Source of the DNA: Streptomyces virginiae
Lineage (GTDB): Bacteria; Actinomycetota; Actinomycetes; Streptomycetales; Streptomycetaceae
Assembly: GCF_000720455.1 (NCBI RefSeq)
Contig: NZ_JOAK01000025.1
Span: forward strand, 1 to 64,000
Length of the DNA stretch: 64,000 bases
Direction of reading: 5' to 3'
Below the pieces are notes generated by a model. The model saw nothing but the letters and a program-made list of their open reading frames with translations, did not search any database and was not told the DNA's origin. Below, piece after piece: positions 25,818-33,201 of this stretch (the stretch's first letter is position 1; each line of letters begins with the position of its first letter). The position numbers and the translations under genes are program-made.

Positions 25818-27172
25818 GCTCCACTCCTTCGGAAACGCCGGACGTTGAAGATCATCGCCGGGACGACGAGCAGCAGGAGCACCATGCTGAGCGCGCTGCC
25901 GAGCCCCTGGTCGTTGCCGCCGCCGAAGGACACCAGCCACATGCGGGTGGCCAGTACGTTCGCCTCTTCCTGGACCGGCCCGGGCGCGATGATCCAGACG
26001 AGGTCGAAGACCTTCATCACGTTGATCACCAGGGTCACGAAGACGACGGTGAGCACCGGTGCGAGCAGCGGCACGGTGATCTTGCGGAAGATCTGGCCCT
26101 CGGTGGCGCCGTCCATGCGCGCCGCCTCCAGCGCGTCGCGCGGGATGGCCGCGAGGCCGGCGCCGATCAGGACCATCGAGAAGCCGGTCCAGACCCACAG
26201 GTAGGCGCCGATGATGGCCGGCGTCACCAGTGCCGGTCCGAGCCAGTTCACACCCTGGTAGGGGGCTTCGAAGTTGGCCGCGGGCAGCCGGACGGTGTAC
26301 GCGCCGTCGTCGAGGCCGGTGAAGCGGAAGGTGCCGTCGTCGGCCGTGGTGGCGGTCGCGGTGACCCGGCCGTCCCGTACGGCCTCGACCGTCATGCCGG
26401 GTAGCCCCTTCTCGCCGGGGTCGACCCGGCCCGGCGTGCCCGCGCCGCCGGGGGCGAAGTCGAGGTAGACGACGCCCCCGATCGCGTCCGTGCCGGGAGC
26501 GTCGGCAGCCGCATCCGCAGCGGCGGCCTTCGCGCCGGCCGGCATGGCATCGGGGGCGACCCCGATGAACCCGAGGCTGAGCGAGCCCCCGGGCCGTACG
26601 GTCGACGCGGTGCTGTAGGGGCCGCCCGCCGCGCCCGTCAGGCCGTGGCCCTCCCGGGCGCGGGCCGTGGGGTACGCGGCGGCGTCGTCGAAGCCGTCGT
26701 GGACACCGACGACGGCGGCGTTGAGCACGCCCCGGTCCGGGTCCTGCTCGTAGGCGAGCCGGAAGATGATGCCCGCGGCGAGGAAGGACACGGCCATCGG
26801 CAGGAAGAGGACCAGCTTGAACGCGGTCGCCCAGCGCACCTTCTCGGTGAGCACGGCGAGCAGCAGCCCGAGCCCGGTGAGCAGGGTCGGGGCGACGACG
26901 ACCCAGATGGCGCTGTTGCGGATCGCCTTGAGGGTGGCCGGGTCCTGCACGATCGCCGCGTAGTTCGCGGCTCCGACGAACCGGTCGCCGTCCGCGTCGA
27001 AGAGGCTGCGGCCGAAGGAGAAGAGGACGGGGTAGACGACCAGCGCGCCGAGCAGCAGCAGGGCCGGCAGGACGAAGACGACCGCGAGGCGGCGCTTCCT
27101 GCGCTGGGCCCGGCGCCGCCCGTCGGCCGCGGGGCGGCCGGTCGACGGGTGGGCGGTCACGGTGTCAGCCAT
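25814..27172 (-). CDS. aglF: sugar ABC transporter permease (MalF/AglF type) with inserted extracytoplasmic domain
   Basis: A 452-residue permease. Helices lie at about 28-55, 90-110 and 118-140. After the third helix comes an insert of about 165 residues (142-306) without membrane segments that contains GVVYLDFAPGG and a DDGTFRFTGLDDGAYTVRLP pattern. That pattern is typical of SdrD B-like or prealbumin-like beta-sandwich modules. Helices resume at about 312, and the EAA loop is EAARMDGATEGQIF. The insert probably forms an outside domain that contacts binding protein or sugar. Start MADTV has no strong rival. Coupled to aglG. Confidence 0.9.
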   Translation of the reverse strand: MADTVTAHPSTGRPAADGRRRAQRRKRRLAVVFVLPALLLLGALVVYPVLFSFGRSLFDADGDRFVGAANYAAIVQDPATLKAIRNSAIWVVVAPTLLTGLGLLLAVLTEKVRWATAFKLVLFLPMAVSFLAAGIIFRLAYEQDPDRGVLNAAVVGVHDGFDDAAAYPTARAREGHGLTGAAGGPYSTASTVRPGGSLSLGFIGVAPDAMPAGAKAAAADAAADAPGTDAIGGVVYLDFAPGGAGTPGRVDPGEKGLPGMTVEAVRDGRVTATATTADDGTFRFTGLDDGAYTVRLPAANFEAPYQGVNWLGPALVTPAIIGAYLWVWTGFSMVLIGAGLAAIPRDALEAARMDGATEGQIFRKITVPLLAPVLTVVFVTLVINVMKVFDLVWIIAPGPVQEEANVLATRMWLVSFGGGNDQGLGSALSMVLLLLVVPAMIFNVRRFRRSGA

Positions 27173-27182
27173 GTCGGTCGCC

Positions 27183-28514
27183 TCAGTTCCCGTAGGCCTT
27201 GGCGGCCTCGGCCTCGAGCTTCGCGGCGGTGCCCTGCGGGTCCGAGGGGTCGCGCAGGAAGTCCTGGAGGAGCTTCCACTCGCCCGCGCCCTTGGTGCCG
27301 CCGAACGCGGCCGGGGCCTGGTCCGACATGTCGAAGCGGATCGAATTGCCCGCAGCGATCAGCGAGTTGGCGGTGCTGCGCGTGGTGTCGTCGCTGTACT
27401 TGGCGAAGTCGACCTCGTTGTTCGGGGACAGGAAGCCGCCCGCGCCGGCCCAGACCTCGGCCGCCTCGGAGCTCGCCAGGAACTCGACCAGTTTCATGCC
27501 GGCCTTGCCGTTCTTGCCGTCCTTGAGGACGACCGCCGCGTCACCGCCGCTGACCACCGGCGCCCTGCCGCCGTCGACCGAGGGGAAGGGGAAGAACTTG
27601 GCGTCCTGTCCGAGCTTCTTGCCGAACTGGCCCTTGGCGACGCCGCCGACGAAGTCGCCCTCGTAGACCATGCCCGCCTTGGGCTCGGGGCCGAAGACCT
27701 GCGCGACCGAGGAGGGGAAGTCGGTCCCCAGCGCGGCCTGGGCGCCGCCGGCGACGAGCTGCTTGTCCTTGAACAGTTCCCCGAGGGTGGTCAGCGCCCG
27801 CACGACGCTCTCGTCGGTCCACTTCAGCTGGTGCTGGGCGAGCTGGTCGTACTTCTCCGGTCCGGCCTGGGAGAGGTAGACGTTCTCGAACCAGTCGGTG
27901 AGGGTCCAGCCGTCCTCGCCGGCTATGGCGAAGGCCGGGCGGCCGGAGTCCGCGAGGGTGCGGCCGGCCTTCAGCATGTCGCTGTAGCTCTTGGGCTCGC
28001 CGACGCCGGCCTGGGTGAAGGCCTCGGGGGCGTACCAGACGGTCGACTTGTGGGCGGCCTTGAAGTAGAGGCCGTAGTACTGGCCGTCGACGGTGCCGTA
28101 GTTCTTCCACACCGGGGCGAGGGTGGACCCGGCCGTCTGGGCGGTCTGGTCGGACAGGGGCTGCAGCCAGCCCTTCTTCGCGAACTGCTGGAGCACGCCC
28201 ACTTGGGGCACCATCACCACGTCGGGTGCGTTGCCGCCTTCGATCTTGCTTCCGACGAAGGTGGAGACGTTGTCGCCGGAGGGGACGAAGACGGTCTGGG
28301 CGCCGGTCTTCTGGGTGAAGGCGTCGAGGACCTTCTTGAAGCTCTGCTGTTCGGCGCCGGTCCAGACGCCGGCGACGGTGACGGTCTGGCCGCTGAGTTC
28401 GCCGCCGCTCGCGGGTCCGGTGGTGCCGCCGCAGGCGGTGGTGCCGAGGGCGAGGGCGAGGGCGGCCGTCGCGGTGGCGGCGCTACGGCGGGTCGTCTTG
28501 CTCGGTCGTCGCAT
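27183..28514 (-). CDS. aglE: alpha-glucoside ABC transporter substrate-binding lipoprotein (AglE type)
   Basis: A 443-residue extracellular sugar-binding protein. The signal peptide ends at lipobox GTTAC (Cys near 28). The body has the family pattern of two lobes (PDVVMVPQVGVLQQFAKKGWLQPL, and GMVYEGDFVGG). It is followed ten bases on by the permease gene and preceded by the alpha-glucosidase gene. It should capture maltose-like or related alpha-glucosides. The ATG at 28514 follows AAGGA. Confidence 0.9.
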   Translation of the reverse strand: MRRPSKTTRRSAATATAALALALGTTACGGTTGPASGGELSGQTVTVAGVWTGAEQQSFKKVLDAFTQKTGAQTVFVPSGDNVSTFVGSKIEGGNAPDVVMVPQVGVLQQFAKKGWLQPLSDQTAQTAGSTLAPVWKNYGTVDGQYYGLYFKAAHKSTVWYAPEAFTQAGVGEPKSYSDMLKAGRTLADSGRPAFAIAGEDGWTLTDWFENVYLSQAGPEKYDQLAQHQLKWTDESVVRALTTLGELFKDKQLVAGGAQAALGTDFPSSVAQVFGPEPKAGMVYEGDFVGGVAKGQFGKKLGQDAKFFPFPSVDGGRAPVVSGGDAAVVLKDGKNGKAGMKLVEFLASSEAAEVWAGAGGFLSPNNEVDFAKYSDDTTRSTANSLIAAGNSIRFDMSDQAPAAFGGTKGAGEWKLLQDFLRDPSDPQGTAAKLEAEAAKAYGN

Positions 28515-28561
28515 GAGGAGTCCTTTCGGGGAAGTCCGGGGCTGGGGGGGGGGAGGGGCTG

Positions 28562-30274
28562 CTACGGGGTCACGGGCTGCGGGGCCGCCGGGCCCGGGGC
28601 CGGGTACTCGCCCGCCCACCAGGCCGCGGTCGCCGCGGGCAGCACCCCGTCGGGACAGGGCCCGCTGGCGAGCAGCGGAGTACCGGGGACCGGGGCGGGC
28701 ACCGGCTCGGTGCCGAAGTTCACCGCGCAGATCAGGCCGTCGCCGCGGGCGATGGCCAGTACCTGCGCGGGCGCGTCCAGCCAGCGCAGGGTGCCGTCGC
28801 CGAGCTGCGGCAGGGTGCGCCGCAGCTGGAGGCCGTCGCGGTAGAGGTGCCAGAAGGAGCGGGTGTCGGCCAGGGCGCGGTCGGTGGCGTGCTCGGCGAA
28901 CCACTCGGGCTGCGGCAGCCACGGCTTGACGCCGGCCGTCTCCTGGCTGAAGCCGAACGGGGAGGCGTGCCCGGACCAGGGCAGGGGCACGCGGCAGCCG
29001 TCCCGCACGTGCTTGCGGCTGCCGGTACGGCGGAAGATCGGGTCGGTGAGGACCTCGTCGGGCAGGTCGAGGACCTCGGGGAGGCCGAGTTCCTCGCCCT
29101 GGTACACGTAGGCGGCGCCGGGCAGGGCGAGCATCAGGAGGGCCGCGGCGCGGGCGCGGGCCGCTCCCAGTCCGCTGCCCTCGACCCCCGGTTCGCCCGC
29201 GTAACGGGTGACCGTGCGGACCTGGTCGTGGTTGTTGAGGACCCAGGTGACGGTGGAGCCGGTGCCGGCGATGTCGCGTATCGCCTCGGTGATCGTCGTG
29301 CGGAAGGCGTCGGCGTCCCAGGGCGCGCTGAGCAGGTCGAAGAAGAACGCCTGGTGCAGTTCGTCGGGGCGGACGTACTCGGCGTGCTCGCGCGCGGTGG
29401 GCACGGACACCTCGCCGACCAGCAGCCGCTCGTGCCCGTCCCGGGCGGTGTACTCCTCGCAGACCGCGCGCCAGCGGCGCCACACGCCGTGCACCTCGGG
29501 CTGGTTCCAGGCCAGCTGGTTGACGGCGTCGCGGGCCCGCTCGTCCGCCCCGGGGTCGTCCGAGTCGGGCAGCTCGGGGTGCTTGAACAGCCCGGCGGCC
29601 ACGTCGATGCGGAAACCGTCGACGCCCCGGTCCAGCCAGAAGCGCAGCACCCGCTCGAAGTCGTCGCCCACGACGGGGTCGCGCCAGTTCAGGTCGGGCT
29701 GTTCGGGGGTGAAGAGGTGCAGGTACCAGTCGCCGGGGGTGCCGTCGGGCCCGGTGGTCCGGCTCCAGGCCGGGCCGCCGAACATGGCGTGCCAGTTGTT
29801 CGGCGGCTCCGCGCCGTCCGGGCCGCGGCCCGGTGCGAAGTGGAAGCGCGAGCGCGGGGCGCTGCCCGGGGCCGCGGCGAGCGCTTCGCGGAACCACGGG
29901 TGCTCGCTGGAGCAGTGGTTGGGGACGATGTCGAGCAGCAGCTTGAGCCCGAGCCGGTGGGCGTCGGACACCAGCCGGTCGAATTCGGCGAGGTCGCCGT
30001 AGACCGGGTCGACGCCGCAGTAGTCGGCGACGTCGTAGCCGTGGTCGTGCTGCGGCGACGGGTAGAAGGGGCTGAGCCAGATGCCGTCGACGCCGAGCTT
30101 GCGCAGGTAGGGGAGGCCTGCGCGGACGCCGGCGAGGTCGCCGACGCCGTCCCCGGTGCTGTCGAGGAAGCTGCGGACGTAGACCTGGTAGATCACCGCG
30201 TCGCGCCACCAGGGGGCGGAGGGGGCGGCGCTGCGGGAGGGGTGACCGGTACCGGCCGGAAGGGTGCTGAGCAT
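28562..30274 (-). CDS. aglA: alpha-glucosidase, glycoside hydrolase family 13
   Basis: A 570-residue cytoplasmic enzyme cleaving terminal alpha-glucosyl units from imported sugars. The GH13 residues are present: nucleophile Asp in DGFRIDVA, acid/base Glu in LVGEVSV and transition-state Asp in NNHD. The pattern GDLAGVRAGLPYLRKLGVDGIWLSPFYPSP marks the oligo-1,6/alpha-glucosidase group. The ATG at 30274 is preferred because upstream residues are not conserved. First gene of the operon, so it is transcribed together with the transporter. Its promoter holds the repeated 12-mer described separately. Confidence 0.93.
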   Translation of the reverse strand: MLSTLPAGTGHPSRSAAPSAPWWRDAVIYQVYVRSFLDSTGDGVGDLAGVRAGLPYLRKLGVDGIWLSPFYPSPQHDHGYDVADYCGVDPVYGDLAEFDRLVSDAHRLGLKLLLDIVPNHCSSEHPWFREALAAAPGSAPRSRFHFAPGRGPDGAEPPNNWHAMFGGPAWSRTTGPDGTPGDWYLHLFTPEQPDLNWRDPVVGDDFERVLRFWLDRGVDGFRIDVAAGLFKHPELPDSDDPGADERARDAVNQLAWNQPEVHGVWRRWRAVCEEYTARDGHERLLVGEVSVPTAREHAEYVRPDELHQAFFFDLLSAPWDADAFRTTITEAIRDIAGTGSTVTWVLNNHDQVRTVTRYAGEPGVEGSGLGAARARAAALLMLALPGAAYVYQGEELGLPEVLDLPDEVLTDPIFRRTGSRKHVRDGCRVPLPWSGHASPFGFSQETAGVKPWLPQPEWFAEHATDRALADTRSFWHLYRDGLQLRRTLPQLGDGTLRWLDAPAQVLAIARGDGLICAVNFGTEPVPAPVPGTPLLASGPCPDGVLPAATAAWWAGEYPAPGPAAPQPVTP

Positions 30275-30324
30275 CTCGCGTCGACCTGTCTGCTGAATGC
30301 GAGAGCGCCCTGGATCAGGTGCGC

Positions 30325-30347
30325 TGTTATGCATGCATGTTAAGTAG
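30325..30347. promoter_or_regulatory. candidate operator upstream of aglA
   Basis: An AT-rich site with the palindrome TGCATGCA and the 12-mer CATGTTAAGTAG (30336-30347). The reverse complement of the same 12-mer occurs in the hairpin at 30439-30450. It lies about 50 bases before the aglA start, where a sugar-responsive GntR or LacI repressor could bind. No such regulator gene is nearby. Confidence 0.45.
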
Positions 30348-30430
30348 CGGCGACTGGAAGGTGTCAACGATGTGTCCAGAAACAGGCGAAAGCTGGGGTG
30401 TTTTGTCCCCGAATGACCAGGTGCACGAAA

Positions 30431-30465
30431 GAGGGCTCCTACTTAACATGTAAGTAGGAGCCCTC
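30431..30465. terminator. hairpin terminator of orphan binding-protein gene
   Basis: GAGGGCTCCTACTTA and its exact reverse complement (15-bp arms) flank ACATG. It lies 20 bases after the stop of the minus-strand binding-protein gene. The inner part ACTTA-ACATG-TAAGT is itself operator-like. Confidence 0.7.
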
Positions 30466-30485
30466 GGGGAGGTGCAGGAGTGCGA

Positions 30486-31760
30486 TCAGTCCGTGCGGGA
30501 AATGGCCCCGAGCTCGCGCGTCAACCGCGCCACCGCCTCGTCCGGCGTCTGGCGCAACGCCATCACGTCCTGCCCCACGGCCTGCACGGCGAGACTCACC
30601 TGGTCGTAGCGCGGACTCTTGGGCCGCGGCACCGCCGACAGCACGCTCTCGCGCAGGGTCGGCAGGTACGGGTAGGCGCGGACCAGCTCGGGATCCTCGT
30701 ACAGCGCGGCGCGCACCGGTGGCAGCGAGCCCTCGGTGAGGACCCGCCGCTGCACCCGTTCACTGGTGAGGTAGGAGATCAGATCGGCCGCCGACGCCGG
30801 ATGCCGCGCGTGGCTGCTGACGGCCAGGTTGGAGCCGCCCAGCACACTGGTGCCCGGCCCGTCGGCGCCGGGCAGGGGCACCGCGCCGAACCTGCCCGCG
30901 ACCTTCGACCCCGGCGCGCTCGCGTCCGCGTACACATAGGGCCAGTTCCGCAGGAACAGCAGCCGGCCGTCCTGGAACGCCTTGCGGGACTCCTCCTCCT
31001 TGTAGCCGAGCGCGTCACGGGAGATCCAGCCCTCCCGCACCCCGTCCGCGAGGAACCGCAGCCCGGCGCGCGCCCCGTCGGAGTCCACGGTGACGCGGGC
31101 GCCGTCGTCGCGAAGGATCGAACCGCCCGCGGAGTGCACGGCCTCCGTGACGTTGACGGTCAGCCCCTCGTACGGGAGGAACTGGCCGGCGTAGCCGTCC
31201 AGCCCGTACCGCGGGGCGATCGTGCGAGCCTGGCGGGCCAGTTCGGACCAGGTCCGCGGGGGCTGCTCGCCCGCCTGCTCCAGGACGTCCTTGCGGTAGT
31301 AGAGCAGGCCTGCGTTCGTGACGTACGGGACCGCGTACAGCCTGCCGTCGAAGGTCGCGGTGTCCACGACCGGCCGCAGGAAGGCGTCCAGGGGGAACCG
31401 GTCCCGTTCGAGCGGGGAGATCCATCCGGCGGCCGCGAACTCGGACGTCCAGGCGACGTCGATGTTCAGCACGTCGAACCGGTCACGGCCCGAGCGCAGC
31501 TCGCTGATCATCTGGGCCCGGGTCTCGTCGGCCGAGTCGGGCAGCTCGACGAGAGTGACCCGCTCGTCGGGACGGCTCCGGTTCCAGTCGTCGAGCAGGG
31601 GGCCGAGGTAGTCGGTCAGGTCGCCCGCCGTGACGAGCGTCAGCGGGCCGCGGGCATCGGAGGCCGTACCCGCCTCGGGGCGGACACCGAGGCCGGCGTA
31701 CCCGGCCAGGACGACCGCCACCACCAGGAGAGCTCTACCCGCGGCATGCATCCACCGCAT
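30486..31760 (-). CDS. orphan extracellular solute-binding protein
   Basis: A 424-residue binding protein of the sugar-binding type (VTAGDLTDYLGPLLDDWNRSRPDERV, and LGGSNLAVSSHARHPASAADLI). It resembles trehalose/maltose binding proteins such as LpqY in outline. The N-terminal hydrophobic segment (about residues 8-25) lacks a lipobox cysteine, so it is either anchored by that helix or released, unlike aglE. The ATG at 31760 follows GGGAGG by five bases. No permease gene is adjacent on this side. It is separated from aglA by a terminator and diverges from the PadR gene. Confidence 0.8.
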   Translation of the reverse strand: MRWMHAAGRALLVVAVVLAGYAGLGVRPEAGTASDARGPLTLVTAGDLTDYLGPLLDDWNRSRPDERVTLVELPDSADETRAQMISELRSGRDRFDVLNIDVAWTSEFAAAGWISPLERDRFPLDAFLRPVVDTATFDGRLYAVPYVTNAGLLYYRKDVLEQAGEQPPRTWSELARQARTIAPRYGLDGYAGQFLPYEGLTVNVTEAVHSAGGSILRDDGARVTVDSDGARAGLRFLADGVREGWISRDALGYKEEESRKAFQDGRLLFLRNWPYVYADASAPGSKVAGRFGAVPLPGADGPGTSVLGGSNLAVSSHARHPASAADLISYLTSERVQRRVLTEGSLPPVRAALYEDPELVRAYPYLPTLRESVLSAVPRPKSPRYDQVSLAVQAVGQDVMALRQTPDEAVARLTRELGAISRTD

Positions 31761-31928
31761 AGATTCCTCCCAGTGCACGATCCGGCTGCGTCGCCGTCCC
31801 ATCGTGGGCATATATATACCCGTTAGGCATGGGCGATACTAGACGTCCAGGCAGACGGACCGGACGCAGGTGACATCCGGCCGGGTGCCAGTGAACAGTT
31901 GACTACGCAGCGGGAAGGAGGGGGGCGA

Positions 31929-32435
31929 GTGCGGCTGGCGCTCCTTGCGCTCCTCACCCGTAGCCCTGCGCACGGTTACGAGCTCAAGCAGGACCTTGAG
32001 AAGCTCCTGGGCGCCGCGTACCCTCAGCCGAACGTCGGCCAGATCTATGTCACCCTCGGCCGGCTGGAGAAGAGCGGCCTGATCGAGGGCGAGGACGTCG
32101 AACAGTCGGGCCGGCCCAACAAGCGCACGTACAAGCTCACGGCCGCCGGGCGCGAGGCCGTACTGGCCTGGTTCGAGGACACCGCCGAGGAACCCCGGGT
32201 ACGGGACGAGTTCTTCATGAAACTGGCGCTCGCACCGCAGTCGGGTCTGGCCGATCCGATCGCCCTGATCAACAAGCAGCGGCGCCAGTACCTCAACACC
32301 ATGCGGGACCTGTCGAAGCTGGCCGCGGCCGAGGACCGCGACAACAAGATCTCCCAACTGCTGATCGAGGGCGCCATGCTGCACCTGCAGGCCGACCTCG
32401 ACTGGCTGGAACGCTGTCAGGAGGAGCTGGAATGA
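31929..32435 (+). CDS. PadR family transcriptional regulator
   Basis: A 168-residue regulator with a PadR winged helix at the start (LALLTRSPAHGYELKQDLEKLL, then IYVTLGRLEKSGLIEGE) and a helical dimerisation tail. The GTG at 31929 has AAGGAG eight bases upstream. Its stop overlaps the start of the ABC ATPase gene (ATGA), so it is cotranscribed and probably represses this exporter operon until an inducer binds. Confidence 0.92.
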   Translation: MRLALLALLTRSPAHGYELKQDLEKLLGAAYPQPNVGQIYVTLGRLEKSGLIEGEDVEQSGRPNKRTYKLTAAGREAVLAWFEDTAEEPRVRDEFFMKLALAPQSGLADPIALINKQRRQYLNTMRDLSKLAAAEDRDNKISQLLIEGAMLHLQADLDWLERCQEELE

Positions 32436-33199
32436 GCGACGACGCCACCGCCGCTCCTGTCGTGCCCATCGTCCGCGCCGAGGGCCTGACCAAGACGCAC
32501 CACGGCGAAGGCACCCCGGTGCCCGCGGTCCGCGGCGTGGACCTCTCCGTCCAGCCGGGCGAGTTCGTCGCGGTCACCGGGCCGTCGGGCGCCGGCAAGT
32601 CCACCCTGCTGCACCTCATCGGCGGCCTCCAGCGGCCCGACGACGGCAAGCTCTGGCTCGACGGCGAGCGCGTCGACGCGTACCGCGAGGCCCGCTGGGC
32701 AGTCCTCAGGCGCCGCAGCATCGGCGTCGTCTTCCAGTTCTTCAACCTCGTCTCCAACCTCACCGTCGCCGACAACGTCGAACTGCCCGCCCTGCTCGCC
32801 GGCGCCTCACCGAAGGCCGCCCGCGACTCCCGCGCCGAACTGCTCGCCGAACTCGGCCTCGAAGGCCGCGAACGCTCCATGCCCGGAGAGCTGTCCGGCG
32901 GCGAACAGCAGCGGGTCGCCCTCGCCCGGGCCCTGGTCAACCACCCCGCACTGCTGCTCGCCGACGAACCGGCCGGCAGCCTCGACAGCAAGGGCACCCG
33001 TGAGGTGCTGAGGCTGCTCACGCGGTTCCACCAGCGCGGCCAGACGATCATCATGGTCACCCACGACGCACGGATGGCCAGCGCCGCCGACCGCGTCATC
33101 AGCTTCTTCGACGGCCGAATAGCCGACGACGCACAGCTCGGCGGCGGCCGCCCGGGCCCGGCCGGCGGCGTCTCCGGCGTACTCGAACTGAAGGAGTGA
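32432..33199 (+). CDS. ABC transporter ATPase (MacB/LolD type)
   Basis: A 255-residue ATPase with Walker A GPSGAGKST near 49-57, the ABC signature LSGGEQQRVALARAL, Walker B LLLADEPAGSLD and the switch His in MVTHD. The partner is the FtsX-type permease that follows. In Streptomyces, such pairs beside PadR genes often export peptides, antibiotics or cell-envelope precursors. The substrate is not evident. Confidence 0.95.
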   Translation: MSDDATAAPVVPIVRAEGLTKTHHGEGTPVPAVRGVDLSVQPGEFVAVTGPSGAGKSTLLHLIGGLQRPDDGKLWLDGERVDAYREARWAVLRRRSIGVVFQFFNLVSNLTVADNVELPALLAGASPKAARDSRAELLAELGLEGRERSMPGELSGGEQQRVALARALVNHPALLLADEPAGSLDSKGTREVLRLLTRFHQRGQTIIMVTHDARMASAADRVISFFDGRIADDAQLGGGRPGPAGGVSGVLELKE

Positions 33200-33201
33200 C
33201 C

